Part shown: positions 1 through 7,095 of the stretch, piece by piece
Numbering within the stretch: position 1 is the stretch's first letter
Layout: each line of letters opens with the position of its first letter
From: Crocinitomicaceae bacterium
GTDB taxonomy: Bacteria > Bacteroidota > Bacteroidia > Flavobacteriales_D > Crocinitomicaceae
Assembly: GCA_030833265.1 (NCBI GenBank)
Contig: JAURHO010000026.1
Location: 1-15,124 of the forward strand
Length of the DNA: 15,124 nt
Direction of reading: 5' to 3'
The notes under the pieces: model-generated
Told to the model about the DNA's origin: nothing
The model's database searches: none
The model's input: the letters and a program-made list of their open reading frames with translations, nothing else
Translations under genes and position numbers: made by a program

Positions 1-1204
1 AGCCTTTGGACTGAATGGCTTGGGTACTCGTACTAACGACTTGCCAATCAATCTTGTTCTTACCGAGTAAATCAAGGATCGGATCTACTTTTGCTTTTGT
101 GCCTCGCAATACATAGGAATTGTATTTGTAGGTTTTCTGTTTGCGGAACTTCTGATATTCGGCAACCAATTTTTGAGCATTGCGCGCGCTCGTTTCCACA
201 GTTGAAAGCCCGGTGGTGACATGATGCGCCACGCGGTCGGCCAAACGAAGGGTGTCGCCCACTTGGGTAATGACCGCTAAGCCTGCGCGCCCGCTTCCGC
301 CCTGCTCGTAGGTCATGCCTATGCTACCGCTGTAGGTTGGATAGGTGTCGCCGTAGCTTGGGTAGAGCAAGTCGAAAATTTCTTTAGAGAAGTACAACCA
401 GCCCGCTTTGTCGAAATAACCTGCGTGGTTTTTGCCAATTTCTTTTTGGAAATCGCGCTGCCAATCGGTGATGACCTCATGATAAGGCTCTGCCGCTGGC
501 GGAAAATAGTAAGGTTCGTTGATGCCCTGCTCGTGAAAATCTACGTGAACATGCGGCAACCATTGGTTGTATTGCTGAACGCGGGTGGCAGATTCAATTT
601 GGGTCATCCAGGCCCAGTCGCGGTTGAGGTCGAATAAATAATGGTTCGGACGCCCACCCGGCCAAGTTTCATTGTGGCTGGCGCTAAAGCGTTCCATGTC
701 TATAGGGTTGGCGCCATACTGGTAATAAAAATTCACATAACGATCGCGGCCATCTGGGTTCAGGCAAGGATCCATGATAACGACTGTATTTTCTAAATAG
801 CTCGCTTTATCTGTGAGTAAACGATAAGCAGTTTGCATCGCCGCCTCCGTTCCGGAGCTTTCATTGCCATGAACGTTATACGATAACCAAACGATAGCCA
901 ATTTTTCATCCGGGGCTTGCGTCAGGTGTTTTTGCCTGATCTCTCCGAGTTTTTTCAAATTTTCTGGGGTTCCGATGTAGACCAGCAATAAGTCTCTTTT
1001 CTCATAGGTCTGCCCTACTTTTTCCACTTTGATCTGACCAGGAAAAGCCTTTTCGAGTGCAAAGAAGTAATCCACCACACGGTGATGACGCGTAAATTGC
1101 TCACCAATATTATATCCTAAAAATTGCTTAGGCGTAAAAGCGTCTTGTGCAAAAAATTGCATCGTCAAGATACTGAAGAATAGTGTTAAAAGCGTTTTTT
1201 TCAT
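1..1204 (-). CDS. Exported M14-family zinc carboxypeptidase, C-terminus cut off by the window
   Basis: The frame is open from ATG 1204 to the window edge, giving 401 visible codons without a stop. A signal peptide is clear (MKKTLLTLFF...FFAQ, residues 1-20), so the enzyme is exported. The M14 zinc site is complete: H112 and E115 in NVHGNESSG, and H224 in VDFHEQG. The candidate catalytic Glu is E300 in GMTYEQGG. LNPDGRD (148-154) and DLNRDW (192-197) are further family motifs. Such Bacteroidota peptidases usually run to about 800 residues, so roughly half is visible, and any C-terminal secretion domain lies outside. The gene starts 17 bp after the upstream deacylase stop, with no promoter-like element or Shine-Dalgarno sequence, so it is probably the last gene of the rim run. 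Substrate unknown. Confidence 0.9.
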   Translation of the reverse strand, partial: MKKTLLTLFFSILTMQFFAQDAFTPKQFLGYNIGEQFTRHHRVVDYFFALEKAFPGQIKVEKVGQTYEKRDLLLVYIGTPENLKKLGEIRQKHLTQAPDEKLAIVWLSYNVHGNESSGTEAAMQTAYRLLTDKASYLENTVVIMDPCLNPDGRDRYVNFYYQYGANPIDMERFSASHNETWPGGRPNHYLFDLNRDWAWMTQIESATRVQQYNQWLPHVHVDFHEQGINEPYYFPPAAEPYHEVITDWQRDFQKEIGKNHAGYFDKAGWLYFSKEIFDLLYPSYGDTYPTYSGSIGMTYEQGGSGRAGLAVITQVGDTLRLADRVAHHVTTGLSTVETSARNAQKLVAEYQKFRKQKTYKYNSYVLRGTKAKVDPILDLLGKNKIDWQVVSTSTQAIQSKG

Positions 1205-1221
1205 GGTGCTAATTTATGAGC

Positions 1222-2205
1222 TTATTGTTGCGTTTTTTCTTTGGCTAAATGAATGATTGCATCCCCTTTGTAAACAACTGGTGCCTCGTTGATACAGATT
1301 ACATAGCCGGTTTGGCTTGCTTTGATTTGCTTTTCGTATTTCCCGTAGGGATCGGTGACAAGTGCCAACACTTCGCCCTTTTGAACAGCGGTTCCGTTGG
1401 CTACAAAACACTGAAACATACCACTTGACGGCGCGCGCATCCATTTATTTTCTCCGATAAAAATAGGTTCACGGTCTTTGGAAATATCAATTTTATAATT
1501 GCGCATCCCCAAATGATTGATGAGTCGCTTCAGGCCATTTAAGCCTTCTTCCACTACATTTTCTTCTATGTTATTTGATTTGCCCCCTTCGAAAAGCAAG
1601 ATTTTTTTCTTGCGCTTTACGATGCTCTCGCGCAGGGTTTTAGCAATGAGGCCAGAGTGTAAAATAAAAGGCGGGTTGAATACCTTCGCCAATTCTAAAC
1701 TCTCTTGATCGGTGAAAACACAACGTATTTGCGGAAAGTTGTTGCGTTGGGCAGCACCTGTATGAAAATCAATGATGTAATCACAGTGGGGCGCAATTTC
1801 TTTCATGAAATGAAACGCAAACTGAGCTGCCAACGAACCGTTATTGCTGCCCGGAAAACTGCGGTTGAGGTCTCGGCCATCGGGCAATTCGCGCTGTAAA
1901 TTGAGAAAGCCGAAAATATTAAAAATTGGCAAACAAATGATGGTTCCTTTGGTGGGCTTATTGAGTTTTTTGCGCAAGAAACGACGCACGATTTCGATAC
2001 CATTGAGTTCGTCTCCGTGCAGGCCAGCCATTACTAAAACCGTTGGGCCATCTTCTTTGGCGCGCTCAACAAGCACCGGGACCTGAATGGGCGTTCTGGT
2101 ATGTAAATGCGCCACTTCTAAATTCAGTTGCGCGCCTTTTCCCGGCAAAATTTCTTGCCCAAGGATGGTCAACTTCTTGTATCCTTTTTGCTTAGCGATT
2201 GACAT
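1222..2205 (-). CDS. Succinylglutamate desuccinylase/aspartoacylase (AstE/AspA) family metallo-deacylase
   Basis: A 327-residue cytoplasmic protein (no signal peptide) of the AstE/AspA branch of the M14 fold. Zinc ligands are visible: H63 and E66 in AGLHGDELNG, and H148 in DFHTG. The substrate-binding motif GRDLNRSFPG lies at 110-119, and a probable catalytic Glu is in LLFEGG. The C-terminal part looks like the beta-rich domain usual in the family. Members hydrolyse N-acyl or amide bonds on small amino-acid derivatives. Here the location directly after rimK suggests action on a glutamate or peptide product of that enzyme, which is inference. I chose ATG 2205, which overlaps the rimK stop by 14 bp. 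The longer frame starts at TTG 2262, inside rimK, and adds 19 residues with no family match. Not AstE of arginine catabolism, since no other ast genes are near. Confidence 0.85.
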   Translation of the reverse strand: MSIAKQKGYKKLTILGQEILPGKGAQLNLEVAHLHTRTPIQVPVLVERAKEDGPTVLVMAGLHGDELNGIEIVRRFLRKKLNKPTKGTIICLPIFNIFGFLNLQRELPDGRDLNRSFPGSNNGSLAAQFAFHFMKEIAPHCDYIIDFHTGAAQRNNFPQIRCVFTDQESLELAKVFNPPFILHSGLIAKTLRESIVKRKKKILLFEGGKSNNIEENVVEEGLNGLKRLINHLGMRNYKIDISKDREPIFIGENKWMRAPSSGMFQCFVANGTAVQKGEVLALVTDPYGKYEKQIKASQTGYVICINEAPVVYKGDAIIHLAKEKTQQ

Positions 2206-3070
2206 TTCTTTCGATGTAAGCAATAATTTTTCCTGCGATGTCGCTTTGGGTTGTTTTTTCAATGCCTTCGAGTCCTGGTGATGAATTCACTTCTAAGACA
2301 AGTGGGCCGCGCTCCGACTGCAGCATATCCACACCGGCAATTCCTAAGCCTACTGCCTTTGCAGCTAGAATTGCCGTGTATTTTTCTTCAGTAGTTAGTT
2401 CAATTGTTTCTGAACTGCCACCACGGTGTAAATTTGACCTGAACTCGCCAGGTAATCCTTGTCTTTTCATGGCGCCAACTACTTCGCCGTCCACCACAAA
2501 AGCGCGAATATCTGCACCCTTGGCTTCGCGAATAAATTCTTGAACAATCACACGTGCTTTTAGACCATTAAAAGCCTCCAAAACAGATTGTGCCGCATTT
2601 AAGTTCTCGGCCAATACAACCCCAAGACCTTGCGTTCCTTCAAGCAGTTTTAAGACTACAGGGGCGCCACCTGCGCTTTTCACCACATGCTTCACATCTT
2701 TTGAATAATTGGTAAAAACAGTTTTCGGCAAACCTATTCCTTCTTTGGAAAGTACCTGTAAACAGCGCAGTTTATCTCTAGAATGAATAATGCCTCTTGA
2801 GCCAACAGCCGTAAATACATTCATCATTTCAAACTGACGCACCACCGCTGTGCCATAGAAAGTGACAGAGGCACCAATTCTAGGAATGACCGCATCAAAG
2901 CCTTTCAAATACTGATTTTGATAGTAAAGCGCTGGGCCTGTTTGTTCAATTTCAATATTGCACTTCAGGTGATCAATGACATGGGCTTCATGCCCTGCTG
3001 CTTCTGCTGCTTCAACGAGCCTGCGCGTAGAATAAAGGTGTGTGTTTCTGGATAAAATGGCAATTTTCAT
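2192..3070 (-). CDS. rimK: Ribosomal protein S6--L-glutamate ligase RimK (ATP-grasp)
   Basis: RimK uses ATP to add glutamate residues to the C-terminus of ribosomal protein S6, and some homologues make free oligoglutamate. This 292-residue protein is close to the E. coli enzyme (about 300) along its whole length. It opens with MKIAILSR, followed by DAVIPRIG (59-66), FYGTA (71-75) and RQFEM (78-82). It then shows the ATP-grasp elements SRDKLR (97-102, K100), VVLKLLEGTQGLGVVLAE (138-155, K141), DIRAFVV (187-193), FRSNLHRGG (210-218), GVDML (246-250), LEVNSSPGLEGIEKTT (259-274, metal ligands E260 and N262) and DIAGKII (277-283). The start overlaps the upstream protease stop as ATGA (3067-3070), a typical translational-coupling arrangement. 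The S6 gene is not in the window, so whether S6 here has a modifiable tail is unknown. Confidence 0.96.
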   Translation of the reverse strand: MKIAILSRNTHLYSTRRLVEAAEAAGHEAHVIDHLKCNIEIEQTGPALYYQNQYLKGFDAVIPRIGASVTFYGTAVVRQFEMMNVFTAVGSRGIIHSRDKLRCLQVLSKEGIGLPKTVFTNYSKDVKHVVKSAGGAPVVLKLLEGTQGLGVVLAENLNAAQSVLEAFNGLKARVIVQEFIREAKGADIRAFVVDGEVVGAMKRQGLPGEFRSNLHRGGSSETIELTTEEKYTAILAAKAVGLGIAGVDMLQSERGPLVLEVNSSPGLEGIEKTTQSDIAGKIIAYIERNVNR

Positions 3071-3504
3071 GCTTGTAAGGAAAGTGGCTCGTGAATATAT
3101 TTTTTACTGGTGTCAACGATAAATCGATTATTGAGGACTTTACGCCCTAATAAAATGGGGTAACGCATGCCTTTACGGACAGTCAAGGAAAATTCTGTCT
3201 GAAAGCACAGATTGGCAATGCAAATTGTTCCAAAAACAAAATAGCGCTCTTGGGTTTGCCCTGTGCTGCTCTTGACTTTTTTAGTTCTGAACTTTGTAAA
3301 ATTCATTTCTTGCCCTGTAAAAGCTGCATGTTTGTCATCGAGAAAAACGACCTTCAACTGACCATCTTGCTCGTGGCAGCTGCTGACATGAATACTTGAG
3401 GTGTAGGCACCTGTGTCAACCTTGACCTTGACCTGTTCTAAGCCAAAGTCAGGCAAAACTGCAAGCTCGCGACGTCCGATGAGTATTTTGTCTTTAGACA
3501 ACAT
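3067..3504 (-). CDS. rimB: RimB-like retropepsin-type aspartic protease (Zn_protease/PF05618 family)
   Basis: A small cytoplasmic protein of 145 residues, the usual size for a retropepsin protomer. The catalytic triplet is D30-T31-G32-A33 (VKVDTGAY). The second conserved block is RYPILLGRKVLNNRF (114-128), as in the family long annotated as 'ATP-dependent zinc protease'. Retropepsins act as homodimers, each chain supplying one DTG. In Pseudomonas, RimB is encoded with RimK and acts in S6 modification, and the ATGA overlap with rimK here fits the same pairing. Its exact role (trimming or controlling the glutamate tail) is inferred from that relationship. It is the first gene of the run, and a -7 element lies only 4 nt upstream of its ATG. 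Confidence 0.85.
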   Translation of the reverse strand: MLSKDKILIGRRELAVLPDFGLEQVKVKVDTGAYTSSIHVSSCHEQDGQLKVVFLDDKHAAFTGQEMNFTKFRTKKVKSSTGQTQERYFVFGTICIANLCFQTEFSLTVRKGMRYPILLGRKVLNNRFIVDTSKKYIHEPLSLQA

Positions 3505-3508
3505 AAAA

Positions 3509-3516
3509 CAAATGTA
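3509..3516 (-). promoter_or_regulatory. Bacteroidota -7 element of the rimB-rimK run
   Basis: TACATTTG on the minus strand matches TAnnTTTG exactly and ends 4 nt before the rimB ATG. I found no TTG at the usual distance for a -33 box. If active, transcription would begin at or next to the start codon. Confidence 0.5.
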
Positions 3517-3584
3517 ATTGAATCTGAGAACACCCGAAAATTACTTTCTTAGAAATAAAGCAGCGGTTTGGTCGTTAAGGATTG

Positions 3585-3592
3585 TAACTTTG
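3585..3592 (+). promoter_or_regulatory. -7 element of the TonB-dependent receptor gene
   Basis: TAACTTTG matches TAnnTTTG exactly and ends 5 nt before ATG 3598. A TTTG at 3567-3570 lies upstream but only 14 nt away, short for a -33 box. It also argues against the TTG 3568 start, because a start there would put the element inside the coding region. Confidence 0.5.
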
Positions 3593-3597
3593 TGGCA

Positions 3598-6264
3598 ATG
3601 AAGCAACTTTTACTTCTTCTTTTTCTAATCATCAGCACCGGCCTCATGGCTCAAGAGGTAACCGTATTTGGTTATTGTTTTGTCAAGGGCAAAAAGCCTG
3701 CAGCCGGGGTTAAAGTCGAATTAATCGTCCGAAATAATTTCTCGGTGAACATTCCGATGCAAACCACAACAAATGACCAAGGTTACTACTCATTTTCAAA
3801 TTTACAAATTGGTCAAATCATTGAAATACAATATACTTACGGGGAATTAACACTCAATTTATCGCAAATAATCACCAGCAAAAAAGAGCTGCAAGAATTA
3901 CCCGAACAGAATTTTTCAATACAAGATAACCGTGGTGTTACGGTGCGGCAAGAAGCCCAAAACCCTTTTGAAATTGAAAAATTACCGCAACTCAATTTAA
4001 AAGGAATTGTTGGCCTAGAGCGCACCCTTACCTTAACAACTGCAGCAACTTCCAATAACGAACTGACCTCCAATTATAATGTTCGTGGAGGAAATTATGA
4101 CGAAAATTTAGTTTACGTAAATGGGTTTCAAGTTTTTCGTCCGTTTCTAACGCGCAGTGGCCAACAAGAAGGCATGAGTTTTATCCATTCTTCGCTTGTA
4201 GAAGATGTGCGCTTCAGCGCGGGAGGATTTTCTTCAAATTATGGCGATCGCCTGAGCTCTGTCCTCGATATTACTTACAAAACACCCGAAACTTTTCATG
4301 CTTCTGCCATGGCTTCTTTACTTGGAGTTGAAGCGCATGTGGAAGAAGCCGTGAACCAACGCTTCAATTTTTTAGTGGGTGCCCGTTACCGTTCAAACGG
4401 ATACTTTCTGAATTCCCTGCCAACAAAAGGCGCTTACAACCCTGTCTTTGCCGATGCGCAAATTCTGACCAACTATAGGCTCAATGAAAATTGGACTTGG
4501 TCCTTCTTAGGACATTTCTCAAGCAACACTTATCAATTTGCTCCGCGTACATCACAGTCTGATTTTGGAACAGCGAATGAAGCTTACCGACTCATGATCT
4601 ATTTTGAAGGACAAGAAAATTCGCAATTCCAAACAATGATGGGAGGAACTGCTTTAAAGTATGCCAAGAACAAAACCAAACTAGATTTCTATGCATCTGG
4701 TTTTCAGTCCGATGAAAAAGAATACTTCGATATCTTCGGCCAGTATTATATCAACGAACTTGAAACCGACCCTTCCAAAGAAGCATATGGAGACTCTATT
4801 GCCACGCTCGGTGTGGGCGGTTTTCTCAATCATGGCCGCAATCGCCTCAAAGCGCAAATTGTTTCGGTTTATCATAATGGTAGTTATTTGTTTCAAGATG
4901 GGTTTAGCGACGAACTCAAAACGCGCAAGCGCTACAACGAATTATCTTGGGGAGTAAATTTGCAAATCGATCAATTCAAAGACCGACTCAGCGAGTGGCG
5001 ACTCATCGACTCCGCAGGCTATAGCCTCCCTCAAAGCGTTCCCGACAGCATCATTTTATACGAAACCATCAAGGGGAATTTAGCGCTCAACGGATACCGC
5101 ACAACGGGCTACATGCAGTGGTCGAACTCCTGGACAAAAGTGAGCCGTCACAAAATTGTAACCGTGAAATCTCCTTATAAAATTGACGGACAACGCGCTC
5201 AGTACACCGACACCCTGGACCTTTCCACAAAAAAAATCAACTTTCAGATTGGTTTGCGTGGTGGATACACCAGTGTGAATAATGAACCGTACTTCACGCC
5301 GCGCATGAGTATCTCTTATTCACCAGCAGTTTACATGTGGCAAAACGGCATGGCTGTGCGTCGGGGCCTACTTTTTAAATTTTCAAGTGGCCTCTATTAC
5401 CAACCTCCGCTCTACCGCGAATTCAGAACTTTTGATGGCAAGTTAGCTTTGGGCGTAAAATCTCAGAAATCTTTTCACGCTGTTCTTGGGTCTGAATTCC
5501 AATTTCAAATGTGGGGCCGAAGTACCCCTTTCAAACTGAACACAGAACTTTACTACAAATATCTCTGGGATCTCAATCCTTATGAAATTGAAAATGTCCG
5601 CACACGTTACTACGCTACCAACAATGCAGTGGGCTACGCCTATGGTTTTGACGTGAATGTACATGGAGAATTCGTGAAGGGAATTCAGTCCTTTTTTAAA
5701 TTAGGCCTGTTGTCAACCAAGGAAGACATCAAAGGGGACCAATACACGATCTATTACAATACAGCAGGCGAGCGCATTATTTTTGGTTACAGCGAAGATC
5801 AAACGGTAGTTGATTCTACGGTGGTTCATCCTGGTTTTATCCCAAGGCCAACAGATCAATGGCTTACTTTTGGTGCGTTGGTTCAGGACCAAATGCCGGG
5901 CTACGAAGCATTCAAAGTACAAATGGGCTTGCAATATGGCTCGAGGCTGCCTTATGGTCCGCCAGATTTTACGCGCTACAAAGACACGCTGCGCATGCGT
6001 TCTTATTTCCGAGTAGATCTCGGCTTATCTTATGATTTGTTATATAAGCGCTCTTTAATGCAATCTAAGGCTCCTACAACACCGTTTCAAAAAGCGGGAC
6101 ACAGCATTGACCAAGCTTTGATTTCTCTTGAGATTTTTAATGTATTGGGTGTGAACAATGTGCTTTCTAAGCAATGGATACAAGATGTTCAAGGAAAATT
6201 TTATGCGGTACCAAACTACCTCACCCAGCGGCTCTTCAACCTGAAACTGTCCATTGTGTTATAA
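3598..6264 (+). CDS. TonB-dependent outer-membrane receptor with N-terminal carboxypeptidase-regulatory-like domain
   Basis: An 888-residue outer-membrane receptor. It has a signal peptide (MKQLLLLLFLIISTGLMAQ, 1-19), a beta-sandwich carboxypeptidase-regulatory-like domain at about 22-105 (KPAAGVKVELIV; TNDQGYYSFSNL), a plug domain at about 110-235 (NVRGGNYDENLVYVNG from 161; EDVRFSAGGFSSNYGDRLSSVLDI), and then a long aromatic-rich beta-barrel ending LFNLKLSIVL. Such receptors import scarce substrates using TonB/ExbBD energy. No SusD-like partner or transport genes flank it, so this is not a glycan-utilisation locus and the substrate cannot be named. ATG 3598 is chosen because the signal peptide begins there; the longer frame starts at TTG 3568. 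It is divergent from the rim run and convergent with the response regulator, with 40 bp between stop codons and no clear terminator. Confidence 0.9.
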   Translation: MKQLLLLLFLIISTGLMAQEVTVFGYCFVKGKKPAAGVKVELIVRNNFSVNIPMQTTTNDQGYYSFSNLQIGQIIEIQYTYGELTLNLSQIITSKKELQELPEQNFSIQDNRGVTVRQEAQNPFEIEKLPQLNLKGIVGLERTLTLTTAATSNNELTSNYNVRGGNYDENLVYVNGFQVFRPFLTRSGQQEGMSFIHSSLVEDVRFSAGGFSSNYGDRLSSVLDITYKTPETFHASAMASLLGVEAHVEEAVNQRFNFLVGARYRSNGYFLNSLPTKGAYNPVFADAQILTNYRLNENWTWSFLGHFSSNTYQFAPRTSQSDFGTANEAYRLMIYFEGQENSQFQTMMGGTALKYAKNKTKLDFYASGFQSDEKEYFDIFGQYYINELETDPSKEAYGDSIATLGVGGFLNHGRNRLKAQIVSVYHNGSYLFQDGFSDELKTRKRYNELSWGVNLQIDQFKDRLSEWRLIDSAGYSLPQSVPDSIILYETIKGNLALNGYRTTGYMQWSNSWTKVSRHKIVTVKSPYKIDGQRAQYTDTLDLSTKKINFQIGLRGGYTSVNNEPYFTPRMSISYSPAVYMWQNGMAVRRGLLFKFSSGLYYQPPLYREFRTFDGKLALGVKSQKSFHAVLGSEFQFQMWGRSTPFKLNTELYYKYLWDLNPYEIENVRTRYYATNNAVGYAYGFDVNVHGEFVKGIQSFFKLGLLSTKEDIKGDQYTIYYNTAGERIIFGYSEDQTVVDSTVVHPGFIPRPTDQWLTFGALVQDQMPGYEAFKVQMGLQYGSRLPYGPPDFTRYKDTLRMRSYFRVDLGLSYDLLYKRSLMQSKAPTTPFQKAGHSIDQALISLEIFNVLGVNNVLSKQWIQDVQGKFYAVPNYLTQRLFNLKLSIVL

Positions 6265-6304
6265 AATTTTCTAGAATTTGAGTACCAGAACTTTGACTTA
6301 GAAG

Positions 6305-6982
6305 TTAAGCCAAACTCGGAGCAAATAAGAAACGATTCGGAGACACCAAACCGGTTTTTACGGCATACATCACGATTCCAGCCGTATTCTTGACCCCTAA
6401 TTTAGCCATGATGTTTTTGCGGTGCGTATTGATGGTGTGCCTACTTAAAAATAAAAGTTCGGCAATTTGCTCGTTGGTCTGACCTTCAGCAATTAAGGTA
6501 ATGATTTCATTTTCTCTTTCTGAGAGGGAAATTGGATTGCAATTGAATGCTTCGGTATTGAGCTCTTCGAGGTCGATGTTTGCTTTTTGAATGGTTTCTA
6601 AAATTTGACCACAGAAAAACTGTTTGCCTTGAGCTGTCTCTTTCACAGCATCTATGATTTCAGCGAGTTCACAGTCTTTTTTGACAAAACTCGTGACACC
6701 AGATTTGAGGGCATCAATGAGAATGGGTGCATGCTGCGCCTCTGTAATAGCGACAAAACGGAGCGTCTTAAACTTCGCAATGGCTTTGGGCACGATGTCG
6801 ATACTGAAACCCTGTGAGGTAAAGTCAATGAGCACGACATCGGCACCGAAATTAATGAGCTGCTCCAATAATTCATCTTCGTTGCGGGCTTCACCAACGA
6901 TGGAAATACCTGCCTGTGCAGCCAAGATGGTTCTGAGGCCCAAACGGATCAATTCATTGCTATCGGCGAGGATGACTTGCAT
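6305..6982 (-). CDS. NarL/LuxR-family response regulator (receiver plus HTH)
   Basis: A 225-residue two-domain DNA-binding regulator. The receiver (1-120) has phospho-acceptor D53 (VVLIDF), switch T80 (VAITEA) and conserved Lys K102 (FVKKD). The acidic pocket is LADSNE, so only D7 of the usual acidic pair is present, with A6 in place of the other. A linker follows, then a LuxR-type helix-turn-helix at about 160-222 (SLSERENEIITLIAEG; SRHTINTHRKNIMAKL). No histidine kinase is nearby, so it is an orphan regulator with unknown targets. ATG 6982 gives a canonical receiver N-terminus (MQVILADSNE). The extra 17 residues of the longer frame begin at TTG and would run across the promoter. Confidence 0.9.
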   Translation of the reverse strand: MQVILADSNELIRLGLRTILAAQAGISIVGEARNEDELLEQLINFGADVVLIDFTSQGFSIDIVPKAIAKFKTLRFVAITEAQHAPILIDALKSGVTSFVKKDCELAEIIDAVKETAQGKQFFCGQILETIQKANIDLEELNTEAFNCNPISLSERENEIITLIAEGQTNEQIAELLFLSRHTINTHRKNIMAKLGVKNTAGIVMYAVKTGLVSPNRFLFAPSLA

Positions 6983-6988
6983 CTTATT

Positions 6989-7001
6989 TAGAATAATTCT
7001 A
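6989..7001. promoter_or_regulatory. 13-bp perfect palindrome in the response-regulator leader
   Basis: TAGAATAATTCTA has 6-bp arms around one central base. It lies between the -7 box (7004-7011) and the ATG (6982), where a dimeric regulator, possibly this LuxR protein itself, could bind. It is short and AT-rich, so chance is possible. Confidence 0.25.
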
Positions 7002-7003
7002 GA

Positions 7004-7033
7004 CAAAGGTACATTCAAAATTGTTTTTGTCAA
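7004..7033 (-). promoter_or_regulatory. Promoter of the response-regulator gene
   Basis: On the minus strand, TTG (7033-7031) is followed after 19 nt by TACCTTTG (7011-7004), which matches the Bacteroidota -33/-7 arrangement (TTG, about 17-23 nt, TAnnTTTG). The ATG is 21 nt beyond the -7 box. Confidence 0.6.
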
Positions 7034-7083
7034 GCAAAAGCGCTTGTTTTTTATTGCGTGTAAGAAAACAAATAAAATCCACC

Positions 7084-7091
7084 TAACTTTG
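7084..7091 (+). promoter_or_regulatory. -7 element of the threonylcarbamoyl-AMP synthase gene
   Basis: TAACTTTG matches TAnnTTTG exactly and ends 4 nt before ATG 7096. No convincing -33 box at 17-23 nt. The same octamer precedes the TonB receptor gene at nearly the same distance. Confidence 0.5.
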
Positions 7092-7095
7092 CCCT

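Noticed and set aside
425..637. A 70-residue plus-strand open frame opposite the M14 peptidase
   Set aside because: It lies wholly inside a convincing minus-strand gene and encodes no recognisable protein.
2206..2262. Extended N-terminus of the AstE-like protein
   Set aside because: It begins at TTG inside rimK. ATG 2205 gives a family-like N-terminus and a short overlap.
3568..3597. Ten-residue N-terminal extension of the TonB receptor
   Set aside because: It starts at TTG, would bury the signal peptide and overlaps the -7 box.
6265..6304. Possible bidirectional terminator between the TonB receptor and response-regulator genes
   Set aside because: TTCTAGAA is palindromic and AACTT/AAGTT could pair, but the stems are too short and lack a GC core or T-run.
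6983..7033. N-terminal extension of the response regulator
   Set aside because: It starts at TTG and runs across the promoter. The receiver fold begins at MQVILADSNE.
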